Source: JAEZBP01 sp963832725 (GTDB lineage Bacteria > Myxococcota_A > Polyangia > Polyangiales > Sandaracinaceae). Taken from it: a stretch of DNA of 64,000 nucleotides. Shown piece by piece: positions 17,539 to 27,123 of the stretch; position 1 is the first letter of the stretch, and every line of letters begins with the position of its first letter. The notes below the pieces were generated by a model, which saw only the letters and a list, made by a program, of their open reading frames with translations, searched no databases and had not been told where the DNA came from. Both the position numbers and the translations under genes were made by a program. The DNA lies in the NCBI GenBank assembly GCA_963832725.1, contig CAWHVG010000003.1, positions 2,108,001 through 2,172,000 on the forward strand. Direction: 5' to 3'.

Positions 17539-18189
17539 TCAGCTCGCCTGCGGATCGCGCCCGTAGCCGCGTAGCCAGGCGTCGAGGTGCGCTTCGAGCA
17601 GGGCGTCGGCATCCAGCGGCCGGCATCGTACGCCGCTCAGCTCCTGCTGGTGGAGCATGCCGAGGAGGATCGGCGACAGGAGCGCCAGCGCGGCCACCCG
17701 CAGATCGACCCCCGGACGCAGCTCGCCGCGCGCGGCGTGGTGCGCGAGACGCGCCTCGAACGCTTGCAGCGTCGGCTCGAGCACACGGTCGAGATAGGCC
17801 GGGCCCAGATCGGGATCGCGCAGCCCGGCCGCCAGCCCGAGCGCATGCACCTGCCCGAGGCCGCCACGCATGCCGAAGATCACCATCTTCATCAGCGGCT
17901 CGATCGACTCCCGAAGAGGCGCGTCCGGCGGCTGCGTCACGCGCATCAGGTAAGGCAGACCTTCGGTGTGGATCTGCTCGAGCGCGGCCTCGAGCACGCC
18001 GATCCGCGTGCCGAAGTAGTGCCGCATGGTGGCCGGACCGACTCCCGCCGCGGACGAGAGCTCCCGGAAGCTGGCGCGCGCACCGTCGGGCTCCATCAGC
18101 CGCGCACGCACCCCGCGGAGGAGCTCCGCGCGCCGCTGATCGAACCCGGCGTTTCGAGATCCGGGCGGCCTTCCCATATGTTTTTCCAT
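17539..18189 (-). CDS. TetR/AcrR family transcriptional regulator
   Basis: This 216-residue regulator has an N-terminal helix-turn-helix, with ASFRELSSAAGVGPATMRHYFGTR at about residues 38-62. The recognition helix is PATMRHYFG, and MRHYFGTRIGVLEAAL is the family signature. The C-terminal helices form the ligand and dimer domain. It is divergent from the Rieske oxygenase gene with 155 bp between starts, and an 18-bp imperfect palindrome lies in that gap. It therefore probably represses the oxygenase and itself in response to an aromatic or lipid-like ligand. Confidence 0.88.
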   Translation of the reverse strand: MEKHMGRPPGSRNAGFDQRRAELLRGVRARLMEPDGARASFRELSSAAGVGPATMRHYFGTRIGVLEAALEQIHTEGLPYLMRVTQPPDAPLRESIEPLMKMVIFGMRGGLGQVHALGLAAGLRDPDLGPAYLDRVLEPTLQAFEARLAHHAARGELRPGVDLRVAALALLSPILLGMLHQQELSGVRCRPLDADALLEAHLDAWLRGYGRDPQAS

Positions 18190-18300
18190 AGCTCACCCGT
18201 TCACGATACGCGAGGCGAGCTGGCGGAGCGTGTAGCCCCACGATGCAACTTTGCCACGGGTGCTTGACGGTGCCCTGCGGCGGATCCATCTCTCCTTTAA

Positions 18301-18318
18301 GTATCCCAATCGGTATAC
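18301..18318. promoter_or_regulatory. Candidate TetR operator
   Basis: GTATCCCAATCGGTATAC matches its own reverse complement at 14 of 18 positions and fits GTATnCCnATnGGnATAC. It lies between divergent tetR and the Rieske gene, 26 bp before the oxygenase start. An operator for the adjacent TetR protein is inference from position and symmetry. Confidence 0.5.
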
Positions 18319-18344
18319 GGAATCCGAGGCGGGCGGAGGTTGCG

Positions 18345-19365
18345 GTGTTCGAAGGATTCGAGGAAGAGTGGACGCCGAATCGAGCTGGCCAAGCGCGTTC
18401 GCCGCGGCCGCGCGCTCCGGGTGCGGGTGGCCGGCGAGGACCTGGCCGTGTTCCGCACGCGAGAAGGCGCGCTCGGCGCGATGATCGACCAGTGCCCGCA
18501 CCGCGGCGCGGCGCTCTCGCTCGGCCGCGTGACCGAGGACGGGCGGCTGGAGTGCCCCTTCCACGGCTGGCAGTTCGACACGCAGGGGGCCTGCGCGCGC
18601 GTCCCGCTCTGCGACCTCGGCGAGGAGAAGCGCTCGCGACTCGGCGTGCCCGGCTTGCCGGTCCGCGAAGTCGCGGGGCTCGTGTGGGTGTTCACCGGGC
18701 TCGACGCCAAGGGGACCGAACCCGAGCCCGCGCCGGCGTTGGTCGAGGACGGCTGGGTGCGCTGGATCTACGCCGAGACGTGGGCCACCCACTGGACGCG
18801 CGCCATGGAGAACATGCTCGACGTCCCACACGTCCCCTTCGTGCACGCCGGCACCATCGGCAAGCGCCTCCGGCCGAAGGCGTTCTCCGACGCCGTCATG
18901 CACGCCCGCGCCGTCCCGGAGCCCTACGGCATGCACATCGAGGCGGAGATCGACGGCGAGCGCACCCTGGGCGGTCTCGAGTGGCGCAAGCCGAATGGGA
19001 TGGTGCTGCACCTCGACTTCGGCAGTCGGCGGATGCGCCAGCACATCTTCTGTGTGCCGGTCGACGACGAGCACACCCGGATGCTCCTCGTGTCGACGCG
19101 CGACTTCGGCCGCTACAACCCGGTGCTGGCCCTCTTCGATCGCTTCAACAAGCGCATCCTCTCGGAGGACCGCGACGTGGTGGAGTCGATCCGCCCGAGC
19201 GAGGTGCCGGATCCGGCCGAGGAGAAGAGCGTCGCCACCGACGGCCCGACGCTCTACTTCCGCCGCTACTACCTGCGCGAGCTGCGCGGCCCGAGGCCCG
19301 ATGTGCCCAAGCCCGATGTGCCCAAGCCCGATGTGAGCGTGGAGGCGCTCCGCAAGACCGCGTGA
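18345..19365 (+). CDS. Rieske-type non-haem iron oxygenase (one frameshift)
   Basis: Reconstructed length is 339 residues. GTG at 18345 follows GGAGGT and starts VFEGFEEEWTP. One extra A in GAATC (18377-18381) then shifts the frame; restoring GATC continues as IELAKRVRRGRAL. The Rieske [2Fe-2S] ligands are CPH...(17 residues)...CPFH. The mononuclear iron site is NMLDVPHVPFVHAG (N, D, H, H). This is an alpha-subunit of a ring-hydroxylating or PaO/VanA-like oxygenase and needs a reductase not seen nearby. The C-terminus carries three tandem PKPDV units. Divergent TetR regulation is likely. The substrate is unknown. Confidence 0.8.
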
Positions 19366-19410
19366 AGCCCACGTTGCGAGCGGGCCGCTGGAGCCCCGAC
19401 GCGGCGCGAC

Positions 19411-20191
19411 TCAACCCGCGAGCGCGGCGAGCCCGACGATCGCCGCCGACCCCAGCGCGACGAGCGGATAGGCCGCCCGCGTGTAGCGGAGGCGGTCGCC
19501 GTCCATCGACGGCACGAGCAAGAGGCCGGCCAGGAATCCGCCCGTCAGCCCGCCGAGGTGGGCCGCGTTGTCGATGCCGCCGACCGAGAAGCCGAAGCCG
19601 AGGTTGAAGAGCACGGTCACCAGCAGCGCGAAGCGGAGGCGCTTGAAGACCTCCGCCGGCAAGAGCGCGCGGCGGCGGACGATGAACGCGATGAATCGCG
19701 CCCACGATCCCGAAGATGGCGCCGGACGCGCCGATGCTCGGGACGTCGGGCGGCGTGAGCGCGCTGGCGGCGCTGCCGGCCAGCCCGGCGAAGAGGTAGA
19801 GGAGCGCGTAGCCCGCGTGCCCGAAGATGCGCTCCACCGTGCGACCGATCGCCCACAGCGCGTACATGTTCACGGCGATGTGCACGAACCCGCCGTGCAC
19901 GAACATCGAGGTGAAGAGGCGCCAGGGCTGCCCGCCCAGCGTGAGCGGCGCGTAGTTCGCACCCCACGCGAGGAGCGCGTGCCCGTCGGGGCTCAGCACG
20001 TCCACGCCGGCGGTGACCATCGCCAGGTAGACCGCCACGTTCGCGGCCAAGAGGGCCTGCGTCACCCACTCGCGGCGCATCGCCCCACCGAGCGCGCGGC
20101 GAAAACGGATCTGCAGCTCGGTCGGACCGCCCGTCGGCGGCGGCACCGGACGCCGCTTCGAAGGCTCACTGGGGTTCGGGGGCTGGACCAC
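19411..20191 (-). CDS. Rhomboid intramembrane serine protease (one frameshift)
   Basis: Reconstructed length is 259 residues. Six or seven hydrophobic segments carry the rhomboid landmarks: HIAVNMYALW (HxxxN in TM2), the catalytic Ser in SIGASGAIFG, and the catalytic His in GIDNAAHLGGLTGGF. An extra base at GAATC 19693-19697 (GATTC on the coding strand) breaks the frame just after GIVGA; restoring GATC gives GAIIAFIVRRRALLP and joins the halves. The GTG at 20191 is the likeliest start, though ATG at the MRREW position is possible. The protease cleaves membrane proteins within the bilayer; the target is unknown. It is divergent from the DAHP synthase gene. Confidence 0.75.
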
Positions 20192-20317
20192 GGCTGCCGG
20201 CAAGCTACTACCCCGCGGACGAGGCGCCACTCGGGCCTGCAGGCGAACCAGCGTGCGTTCACTCACGAACGCGCTAAGCTCGCGGCGCCCGCGGGACGCC
20301 CGCAGTTTGGAGATCGC

Positions 20318-21688
20318 GTGTCCGAGCCCTGGAGCCCCGAGTCCTGGAAGGCCAAGCAAGCCGCCCAGGCCATCCACTACGCCGAGCCGCGGGCGCTCGA
20401 CCACGCCGTCGAGAAGCTGCGCTCGCTGCCGCCGCTGGTCACGTCCTGGGAGATCGAGGCGCTCAAGGAGCAGCTCGCCGAGGCCCAAGAGGGCAAGCGC
20501 CTGGTGCTGCAGGGCGGCGACTGCGCCGAGACCCTCGACGAGTGCCGCTCGGACATCATCAGCAACAAGCTGAAGATCCTCCTCCAGATGTCGCTGGTGC
20601 TGGTGCACGGCTCGATGCGGCCGGTGGTGCGCATCGGACGCTTCGCCGGGCAGTACGCCAAACCGCGCAGCAAGCCGATCGAGACGCGGGTCACGCCGCT
20701 CGGCGAGGAGATCGCGCTGCCGAGCTACTACGGTGACCTGGTCAACCGCTCGGAGTTCACGGCGGAGGGGCGCGTCGCCGACCCGCGGCTCCTGGTCGAG
20801 GCCTACCAGCACTCGGCGATGACCCTGAACTTCATCCGCTCGCTGAGCGCGGGCGGATTCGCGGATCTGCATCACCCCGAGCAATGGGATCTCTCGTTCT
20901 TCGAGAACGCGGACCCGAAGGACGGCCTGCGCGACGAGTACCAGCGGACCAGCGAGCAGCTCGCCGAGGCGCTGCGCTTCATGGAAGCGCTCGGCGAGAC
21001 CACCGTCCACGAGCTCTCGCGCGTGACCTTCTTCACCAGCCACGAAGGGCTGAACCTCCACTACGAGTCCGCGCAGACCCGGACGGTGCCGCGCCGGCGC
21101 GGCCACTGGGACCTGACCGCGCACCTGCCCTGGATCGGCGAGCGCACCCGTCACCTCGACGGCGCGCACGTGGAGTTCTTCCGCGGCATCCGGAACCCGA
21201 TCGGCGTGAAGGTCGGGCCGACCGCGGATCCGAGCGAGATCGTGCGCCTGCTCGAGGTGCTCAACCCGGACGACGAGCCCGGCAAGATGGTCCTCATCAC
21301 CCGGATGGGCGCGGGCAAGGTCGGCGACCGGCTGCCGGGGCTGCTCTCGACGGTGAAGCGGAGCGGCCGGCGGGTTCTGTGGATCTCGGACCCGATGCAC
21401 GGGAACACCCAGGCCACGGCCAGCGGGGTCAAGACGCGCCTCTTCCAGGACATCCTGCGCGAGGTCGAGACCTGCATGGACGTGCACGCGGCCGAGGGGA
21501 CCATCTTCGGCGGCGTGCACTTCGAGCTCACCGGCGACGACGTGACCGAGTGCATCGGTGGCGTGGCGGGGATCACCGAGGCGGATCTCGCGACGAACTA
21601 CGCGAGCGCCTGCGACCCGCGCCTGAACTACCGGCAGTCGCTGGAGATGGCGTTCCGCATCACCCGCCGGCTCAAAGCCGCGCGCTGA
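20318..21688 (+). CDS. Class II (plant-type) DAHP synthase
   Basis: 3-Deoxy-D-arabino-heptulosonate-7-phosphate synthase condenses PEP with erythrose 4-phosphate, the first step of the shikimate pathway. The 456-residue protein starts SEPWSPESWKAK and shows class II signatures: LVLQGGDCAE (with the metal-ligand Cys), GRFAGQYAKPRSK, HWDLTAHLPWIGERTR-like region, LITRMGAGKVGDRLP, WISDPMHGNTQ and GGVHFELTGDDVTECIGG. Start GTG at 20318 has GGAG upstream. Aromatic feedback elements found in some relatives are not obvious. No other shikimate gene is adjacent. Confidence 0.93.
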   Translation: MSEPWSPESWKAKQAAQAIHYAEPRALDHAVEKLRSLPPLVTSWEIEALKEQLAEAQEGKRLVLQGGDCAETLDECRSDIISNKLKILLQMSLVLVHGSMRPVVRIGRFAGQYAKPRSKPIETRVTPLGEEIALPSYYGDLVNRSEFTAEGRVADPRLLVEAYQHSAMTLNFIRSLSAGGFADLHHPEQWDLSFFENADPKDGLRDEYQRTSEQLAEALRFMEALGETTVHELSRVTFFTSHEGLNLHYESAQTRTVPRRRGHWDLTAHLPWIGERTRHLDGAHVEFFRGIRNPIGVKVGPTADPSEIVRLLEVLNPDDEPGKMVLITRMGAGKVGDRLPGLLSTVKRSGRRVLWISDPMHGNTQATASGVKTRLFQDILREVETCMDVHAAEGTIFGGVHFELTGDDVTECIGGVAGITEADLATNYASACDPRLNYRQSLEMAFRITRRLKAAR

Positions 21689-21845
21689 GCCGCGGGGGAA
21701 CGAGCGCTTTGCGAGCGCACCGCTCGGCGACCGAGAGACGACGGGCCGCGAATCGCGCCCTGCCACCGATGAGACGACGCGAGCCGAGCCGTCGGCCCTT
21801 CGGTGGCCGGCGTCACGAAGCGTGCTAACCCCTCCTGTTTCTCCC

Positions 21846-22301
21846 ATGCCCCCGTCGAAGGACATCCCCTCGGAGAGCGAGGCGCGCCGGCTCGACGAGC
21901 TGCGCGAGCTGATGCTCGAGAAGATCCCGTTCAACCGGGTGCTCGGCATCTCGATCGAGGAGCTCGGCACCGGTCGGGCCGTGTTCAGCGTGCCCTTCGA
22001 GCCGAAGCTGGTCGGCGATCCCGTCCGGCCCGCGCTCCACGGCGGCGTCCTCAGCGCGCTCGCCGACACCTGTGGCGGCTGCGCCGTGTGGTCGTCGATT
22101 GGGGAGGCCGACCGGGTGTCCACCATCGACTTGAGGGTCGACTACCTGCGGCCCGCCAGGCTCGAGGATCTCCACGCCATCGGCGAGGTCCTCCGGGTTG
22201 GCAACCGCGTGGGAGTGGCCAAGATATCGCTCTTCCATCCCTCCACGCCCGACGAGCTCGTCGCCGAGGCGAAGGGGGTCTACAGCGTCAAGCGCGCGTA
22301 G
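21846..22301 (+). CDS. PaaI-like hotdog-fold acyl-CoA thioesterase
   Basis: This 151-residue protein has the hotdog signature HGGVLSALADTCGGCAVW at about residues 65-82 and the following strand TIDLRVDYLRPARLEDL, typical of the PaaI/YbgC-like 4HBT family that hydrolyses aryl- or acyl-CoA thioesters. N-terminal IPFNRVLGISIEELG is also typical. ATG at 21846 is chosen because upstream residues are Pro-rich and the spacing to the DAHP synthase stop is then natural. It lies 11 bp upstream of the helicase start, so the two may be co-transcribed. Confidence 0.82.
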   Translation: MPPSKDIPSESEARRLDELRELMLEKIPFNRVLGISIEELGTGRAVFSVPFEPKLVGDPVRPALHGGVLSALADTCGGCAVWSSIGEADRVSTIDLRVDYLRPARLEDLHAIGEVLRVGNRVGVAKISLFHPSTPDELVAEAKGVYSVKRA

Positions 22302-22312
22302 CGAGACGAACC

Positions 22313-24742
22313 GTGAACGGACTGGGACAACACACGCCGGAACCCGAAGACGAGGAGCTCGTCCGCATCCCCGCCGAAGAGGAGCGGGTGCTGGCGCGCG
22401 TGCACAAGCACGTCGCCGCCCGCCGCCTGCGCCCCGCCAACGCGGGCCTGGACTACGACGCCGAGCTCATCGCGCTGCGCGATCAGATCAACGAGGCGCG
22501 CCTCGAGGACATCCCGCCGCTGATCGAGGAGATGGAGCGGCTGTCCGAGGTCGCGGTCCGCCGGGCGCGGGTCACCGAAGGTACGGTCGACTCTCGCTCG
22601 CCCTACTTCGGGCGGATGGTGCTCGAAGAAGGCGAGCGCAAGCGCGAGGTGTTGATCGGCCGCTCGACCTACCTCGACAGCAAGACGGGCATCCGCATCG
22701 TCGACTGGCGCGACGCGCCGGTCAGCCGCCTCTACTACCGCTACGAAGAGGGCGACGAGTACGACGAGGAGTTCGGCGGCCGCGAGGTCCACGGCGAGAT
22801 CCTCGCGCGGCGCTCGCTGGCCATCACCGGCGGCGCGCTCCGCCGCATCGGCGCGCCGCAGGGCACCTTCTTCCGCCGCGCCGACGGTCAGTGGGTCCGC
22901 GCCGGCGACAGCGCGCGGGCGCTCTCCGGCGGCGCCGGCTCGGCCATGCGGGCCGAGGCGCACCACAGCCCGGGCAAGCTCGGCGTGGGACGCGACGGCG
23001 ACGGCCGCGACGACCGCTTCCTGCCCGAGATCACGGCGCTGATCGATCCCAGGCAGTTCGAGCTCATCACCGCCTCCGACAGCGGCCTGGTCGTGATCCA
23101 GGGCGGGGCCGGCAGCGGCAAGACCACCATCGGCCTGCACCGCCTCGCGTACCTGAACTTCGCGGACAAGAGGCGCTTCCGGCCCGACCGGATGCTGGTC
23201 ATGGTCTTCAACCAGGCGCTCAAGCGCTACATCTCGCGCGTGCTCCCGGCGCTCGGCGTCGAGGGCGTGCCGGTGATGACCTACGAGCGCTGGGCGGAGC
23301 GGCTCCGCCAGCAGCAGGTCCGCGGGCTGCCGAACCGCTACGACGAGGACACGCCCACCAGCGTCACGCGGGTGAAGAAGCACCCGGCCATGCTGGCGCT
23401 GATCGATCGCTACGTGGCCGGCATCGCCGAGCGCGTGGACACGATCGTGCGCGACTCGATCTCCGGCATCGACGGCGCCGAGCGCGCGCTGGCCCGCTGG
23501 GAGGCCCACCCGAGCACCGCCCTCGGGCAGCGCTTGGCGGCGCTCTCGCGCTTCGCGGAGCCGCCGAAGAACGAGCGCGGGCAGGTGGACCGCGCGCGGG
23601 CGATGCCGCTCTCGCTGCGGCACGCGGTCGATCGCGCGGTCGGTCGCGGGCGAGCCGTCGCCGCCGACGTGCCGACCGCGTGGGCGGAGATGCTGACCGA
23701 TTTCTCGGCCATGACCGCCGTCTACGAAGGGACCGGCATCTCGCTCTCCGAGCTGAAGAGCGCCCACGCCTGGTGCACCCGCAAGTGCCCCTCGGTCGTC
23801 GCGGCCGTCGAGGAGACGATGGCGCAGGACCGCGAAGGCCGCCAGAAGGGCAAGCCGCAACAGCACAGGCCGCGCCGCGACGACGACGACCGCAGCCAGG
23901 GCATCGACGGCGCCGAGGAGGTCGAGCGTCCCACCCTCGACCGCGAGGACGACACCATCCTCTTGCGCCTCTTCCAGCGCATGTGGGGCCCCGTCATGCG
24001 CGGCAAGGAGCGGCTCGCCTACGAGCACATCCTGGTCGACGAGGCGCAGGACCTCAGCCCGGTCGAGCTGGCGGTGGTCATGGACACCGCCAGCAAGCAG
24101 CAGAGCGTCACGCTGGCCGGCGACGTGGCCCAGCGCCTCTTGATGGACAACGGGTTCACGAGCTGGAAGGACGTGCTCGGCCGCCTCGGGCTCGACCACG
24201 TGGCGGTGGAGCCTCTGCGCATCACCTACCGCTCGACGGCCGAGATCATCGACTTCGCGCGCGACGCGCTCGGTCCGCTGGCGAGCGAAGAGGAGAACAC
24301 GGCCACGCGTCATGGCGCGCCGGTGGAGCTCTTCGAGTTCGGCCACAGCGGCGAGGCGGTCGCGTTCCTGGCCAACGCGCTGCGCTCGTTGATGGCGAGC
24401 GAGCCGCGCGCCTCGGTGGCGGTCATCGCGCGCTACGCCGAGCAGGCCGACCTCTACTACCAAGGCCTGAAGAACGCCGAGGTGCCCTTCCTCCGGCGCA
24501 TCGCGCAGCAGGACTTCCCCTTCAAGGCGGGCGTCGACGTCACCGACGTCCGGCAGGTGAAGGGCCTGGAGTTCGACTACGTGGTGCTGCTCGAGGTCTC
24601 GGCCGCGTCGTACCCCGAGGACGACGAGGCGCGGCACCTCTTGCACATCGCCGCCACCCGCGCCGCGCACCAGCTCTGGGTGCTGGCGACCGGCGAGCCT
24701 TCACGCCTGCTCCCGCGCAAGCTGCGCGACCGCATGGAGTGA
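22313..24742 (+). CDS. HelD/UvrD-like superfamily I helicase
   Basis: This 809-residue SF1 helicase has an N-terminal coiled-coil-like region (EEERVLARVHKHV and EEMERLSEVAVRRA), typical of HelD proteins that enter the RNA polymerase channels. The Walker A motif is GGAGSGKTTIGLHRLAYL near residue 264 and Walker B is VDEAQDLSP near 576. A UvrD-like C-terminus contains VKGLEFDYVVL and HIAATRAAHQLWVL. GTG at 22313 gives the proper N-terminus. HelD-type proteins recycle stalled RNA polymerase; DNA helicase IV is the other option. It follows the thioesterase by 11 bp. Confidence 0.85.
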   Translation: MNGLGQHTPEPEDEELVRIPAEEERVLARVHKHVAARRLRPANAGLDYDAELIALRDQINEARLEDIPPLIEEMERLSEVAVRRARVTEGTVDSRSPYFGRMVLEEGERKREVLIGRSTYLDSKTGIRIVDWRDAPVSRLYYRYEEGDEYDEEFGGREVHGEILARRSLAITGGALRRIGAPQGTFFRRADGQWVRAGDSARALSGGAGSAMRAEAHHSPGKLGVGRDGDGRDDRFLPEITALIDPRQFELITASDSGLVVIQGGAGSGKTTIGLHRLAYLNFADKRRFRPDRMLVMVFNQALKRYISRVLPALGVEGVPVMTYERWAERLRQQQVRGLPNRYDEDTPTSVTRVKKHPAMLALIDRYVAGIAERVDTIVRDSISGIDGAERALARWEAHPSTALGQRLAALSRFAEPPKNERGQVDRARAMPLSLRHAVDRAVGRGRAVAADVPTAWAEMLTDFSAMTAVYEGTGISLSELKSAHAWCTRKCPSVVAAVEETMAQDREGRQKGKPQQHRPRRDDDDRSQGIDGAEEVERPTLDREDDTILLRLFQRMWGPVMRGKERLAYEHILVDEAQDLSPVELAVVMDTASKQQSVTLAGDVAQRLLMDNGFTSWKDVLGRLGLDHVAVEPLRITYRSTAEIIDFARDALGPLASEEENTATRHGAPVELFEFGHSGEAVAFLANALRSLMASEPRASVAVIARYAEQADLYYQGLKNAEVPFLRRIAQQDFPFKAGVDVTDVRQVKGLEFDYVVLLEVSAASYPEDDEARHLLHIAATRAAHQLWVLATGEPSRLLPRKLRDRME

Positions 24743-24782
24743 GCGTCGGTCGATCCATCTCGGGCCGTGACGACCGGTCGCC

Positions 24783-26519
24783 GTGCGTCCGCACGACCCC
24801 TCGCGCCTCGGTCCGATGAATCGCCAGACCTCGAGCGAGCGGGTCTGGCCGGCGATCCTCCGCCGCTTCTTCATTCCGGCGCGCATCCTCTTCGAGGACG
24901 CGTTCGTGATCGCCGTCGACAAGCCGGAGGGCGTGCCCAGCCAGGCCGCCGATCCGGCGCACCCGGACGACCTGGTGCACCGTCTGGGGCGCTTCCTCGC
25001 CGAGCGTGAGGGGAGCGAACGGCCCGCGTACCTCGGCGTGCATCAAAGGCTCGATCAGGACACCTCCGGCGTCCTCCTCTACGCGAAGCAGAAGGCCGCC
25101 AACGCTGGCCTCGCGCGGCAGCTCGAGGGGCGCACGGTCGAGAAGCACTACCTGGCCGTGGTGGAGGGCTGGCGCGGCGGCGACCGGCGCCTCGAACACA
25201 TGCTGGCGCGCGGCTCGGACGGACGGACCCACGTCGCGCCGCGAGACCGGCGGGCCAAGCGCGCCGTCAGCCACGTACGCGTGCTCTCGAGGCGCGAGGA
25301 GCGCGCGCTGCTCGAGGTGCGCATCGAGACCGGCCGCACCCACCAGATCCGCGCGCAGCTCGCCGCCGTCGGCGCGCCGGTGGTGGGCGACCGGCTCTAC
25401 GGCGGCGCGGAGGCGTCGCGGCTGATGTTGCACGCGGCCCGCATCGCGCTGACCCATCCGACGACGGACGCGCCGCTGGTCGTCGAAGCGCCCGCGCCCG
25501 CGTGCTTCGAGACGGCGATGGGCGACGACGAGCGCGAGCGGGGCTCGCGGCCGGAAGACGCGCTCGCCCGCGCGGCGGAGCGGCGCTGGGGCCTGGCGCA
25601 GCGCGCGCTCGACCAGGAGCCGACCACCGCCTATCGCCTACTGAACGACACGGGCGACGGGCTCGACGGCGTGGCGGTCGACGTCTACGGCGGCTGGCTC
25701 GTCGCGCACGTCTACGACGAAGGCGTCGACGTCGAGACCTTGCTCGACACGCTCTCGGCGCTCGGCGCCCGCGGGGTCTACCTGAAGCGGCGGCCCAAGC
25801 AGGCCAACGTGATCGTCGACGGCCGAGACGAAACCTACGCGCCGAGCGAGCCCGTGCGCGGCGAGCCGGCGCCGGAGCCGCTGGTCGTCTTCGAGAACGG
25901 CCTGCCCTACCGCGTGCGGCTCGGCGAAGGTCTGAGCACAGGCGTCTTCCTCGACCAGCGGCAGAACCGCGCGCGGATCCGCGAGCTGTCGAAGGGGGCA
26001 CGGGTGCTGAACCTCTTCTCGTACACCTGCGCCTTCACCGTCGCCGCGGCGGCCGGTGGCGCAAGAGAGAGCCTGAGCGTCGACGCCTCCGCGCGCGTGC
26101 TGGAGTGGGGCCGCGAGAACCTCGAGGGGGCCGGCCTGGCCTCGGACGCCCACCGCTTCGAGGTCGGCGACGCCTTCGACGTCCTGGCGCGGCTCGCTCG
26201 CGAGAGCGCGCGCTTCGATCTCATCTGCCTCGACCCGCCGACGTACTCGAAGACGCGCGTGAGCCGCTGGAAGAGCGGCAACGACTGGCGGCGGCTGGGC
26301 GCCCTCGCCTTCTCCGTGCTCGCCCCCGGCGGGCGCCTGCTCGCCTGCAGCAACGACCGGCGCCTGCGCGGTCAGAAGCTCCGCCGTCACCTCCACGACG
26401 CGGCGCGCGACGCGGGCATCGGACTCGGGCAGATGAAAGACCTCCCCTGCCCGCCCGAGTACCCGCCGGCCTTCGGCGCCGAGCCGCACCTGAAGAGCAT
26501 CCTGGCCACGCGCGCCTGA
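24783..26519 (+). CDS. RluA-type pseudouridine synthase fused to RlmI-like SAM methyltransferase
   Basis: This 578-residue bifunctional RNA-modifying protein carries a pseudouridine synthase in residues about 30-240: VDKPEGVPSQ, the catalytic QRLDQDTSGVLLYAK, ETGRTHQIRAQLAAVG and VVGDRLYGG. Residues about 255-578 are a Rossmann methyltransferase of the RlmI/YccW class, with TGVFLDQRQNRARI, the SAM-binding VLNLFSYTCAFTVAAAAGG and the catalytic DPPTYSK. Both domains usually occur as separate rRNA enzymes. The fusion predicts sequential modification of one RNA region. The frame is continuous with no break between domains. It lies 40 bp after the helicase and precedes the 21-bp repeat array. Confidence 0.9.
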   Translation: MRPHDPSRLGPMNRQTSSERVWPAILRRFFIPARILFEDAFVIAVDKPEGVPSQAADPAHPDDLVHRLGRFLAEREGSERPAYLGVHQRLDQDTSGVLLYAKQKAANAGLARQLEGRTVEKHYLAVVEGWRGGDRRLEHMLARGSDGRTHVAPRDRRAKRAVSHVRVLSRREERALLEVRIETGRTHQIRAQLAAVGAPVVGDRLYGGAEASRLMLHAARIALTHPTTDAPLVVEAPAPACFETAMGDDERERGSRPEDALARAAERRWGLAQRALDQEPTTAYRLLNDTGDGLDGVAVDVYGGWLVAHVYDEGVDVETLLDTLSALGARGVYLKRRPKQANVIVDGRDETYAPSEPVRGEPAPEPLVVFENGLPYRVRLGEGLSTGVFLDQRQNRARIRELSKGARVLNLFSYTCAFTVAAAAGGARESLSVDASARVLEWGRENLEGAGLASDAHRFEVGDAFDVLARLARESARFDLICLDPPTYSKTRVSRWKSGNDWRRLGALAFSVLAPGGRLLACSNDRRLRGQKLRRHLHDAARDAGIGLGQMKDLPCPPEYPPAFGAEPHLKSILATRA

Positions 26520-26665
26520 GCCCGCCGCTCGGGCGGGCCGTCCACATCGTGGATTCGCGGGCTCGTGAACTGCGCCGCCGGGAGCGGCGAGCAGGGCTTA
26601 GGGCCCGCGAACGGGTAACTCCTGCATTCGGGCGCCACTTCGTCTCCACCGTGCAGTTGCGGGTC

Positions 26666-27123
26666 GGTACCCGCCGCGTGGATGACGGTACCCGACGCGT
26701 CGATGACGGCACCTGCCGCGTGGATGACGGCACCGCCGCGTGGATGACGGCACCCGACGCGTGGATGACGGCACCCGACGCGTGGATGACGGCACCCGAC
26801 GCGTGGATGACGGCACCCGACGCGTGGATGACGGCACCCGACGCGTGGATGACGGTACCCGACGCGTGGATGACGGTACCTGCCGCGTGGATGACGGCAC
26901 CCGACGCGTGGATGACGGCACCTGCCGCGTGGATGACGGTACCCGACGCGTGGATGACGGTACCCGACGCGTGGATGACGGTACCCGACGCGTGGATGAC
27001 GGTACCCGACGCGTGGATGACGGTACCGCCGCGTGGATGACGGTACCTGCCGCGTGGATGACGACACCGCCGCGTGGATGACGGTACCTGCCACGTGGAT
27101 GACGGCACCGCCGCGTGGATGAG
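26666..27123. repeat. 21-bp tandem array (22 units)
   Basis: Twenty-two consecutive units of GGYACCCGACGCGTGGATGAC type run without spacer. Variants are C/T at base 3, CCCGA or CCTGC in the middle, and four units of 20 bp (starting about 26729, 27022, 27063 and 27104). All six frames stay open across the array (plus frames read VDDGTRR or WMTAPDA, minus frame VIHASGA). The 20-bp units change frame, so no single repeat peptide is maintained. No conserved start or ribosome binding site was found. It is best treated as a non-coding minisatellite. Confidence 0.85.

Noticed and set aside
26666..27123. Possible CRISPR array
   Set aside because: Units are contiguous 21-bp repeats with no unique spacers of regular length and no cas genes are nearby.
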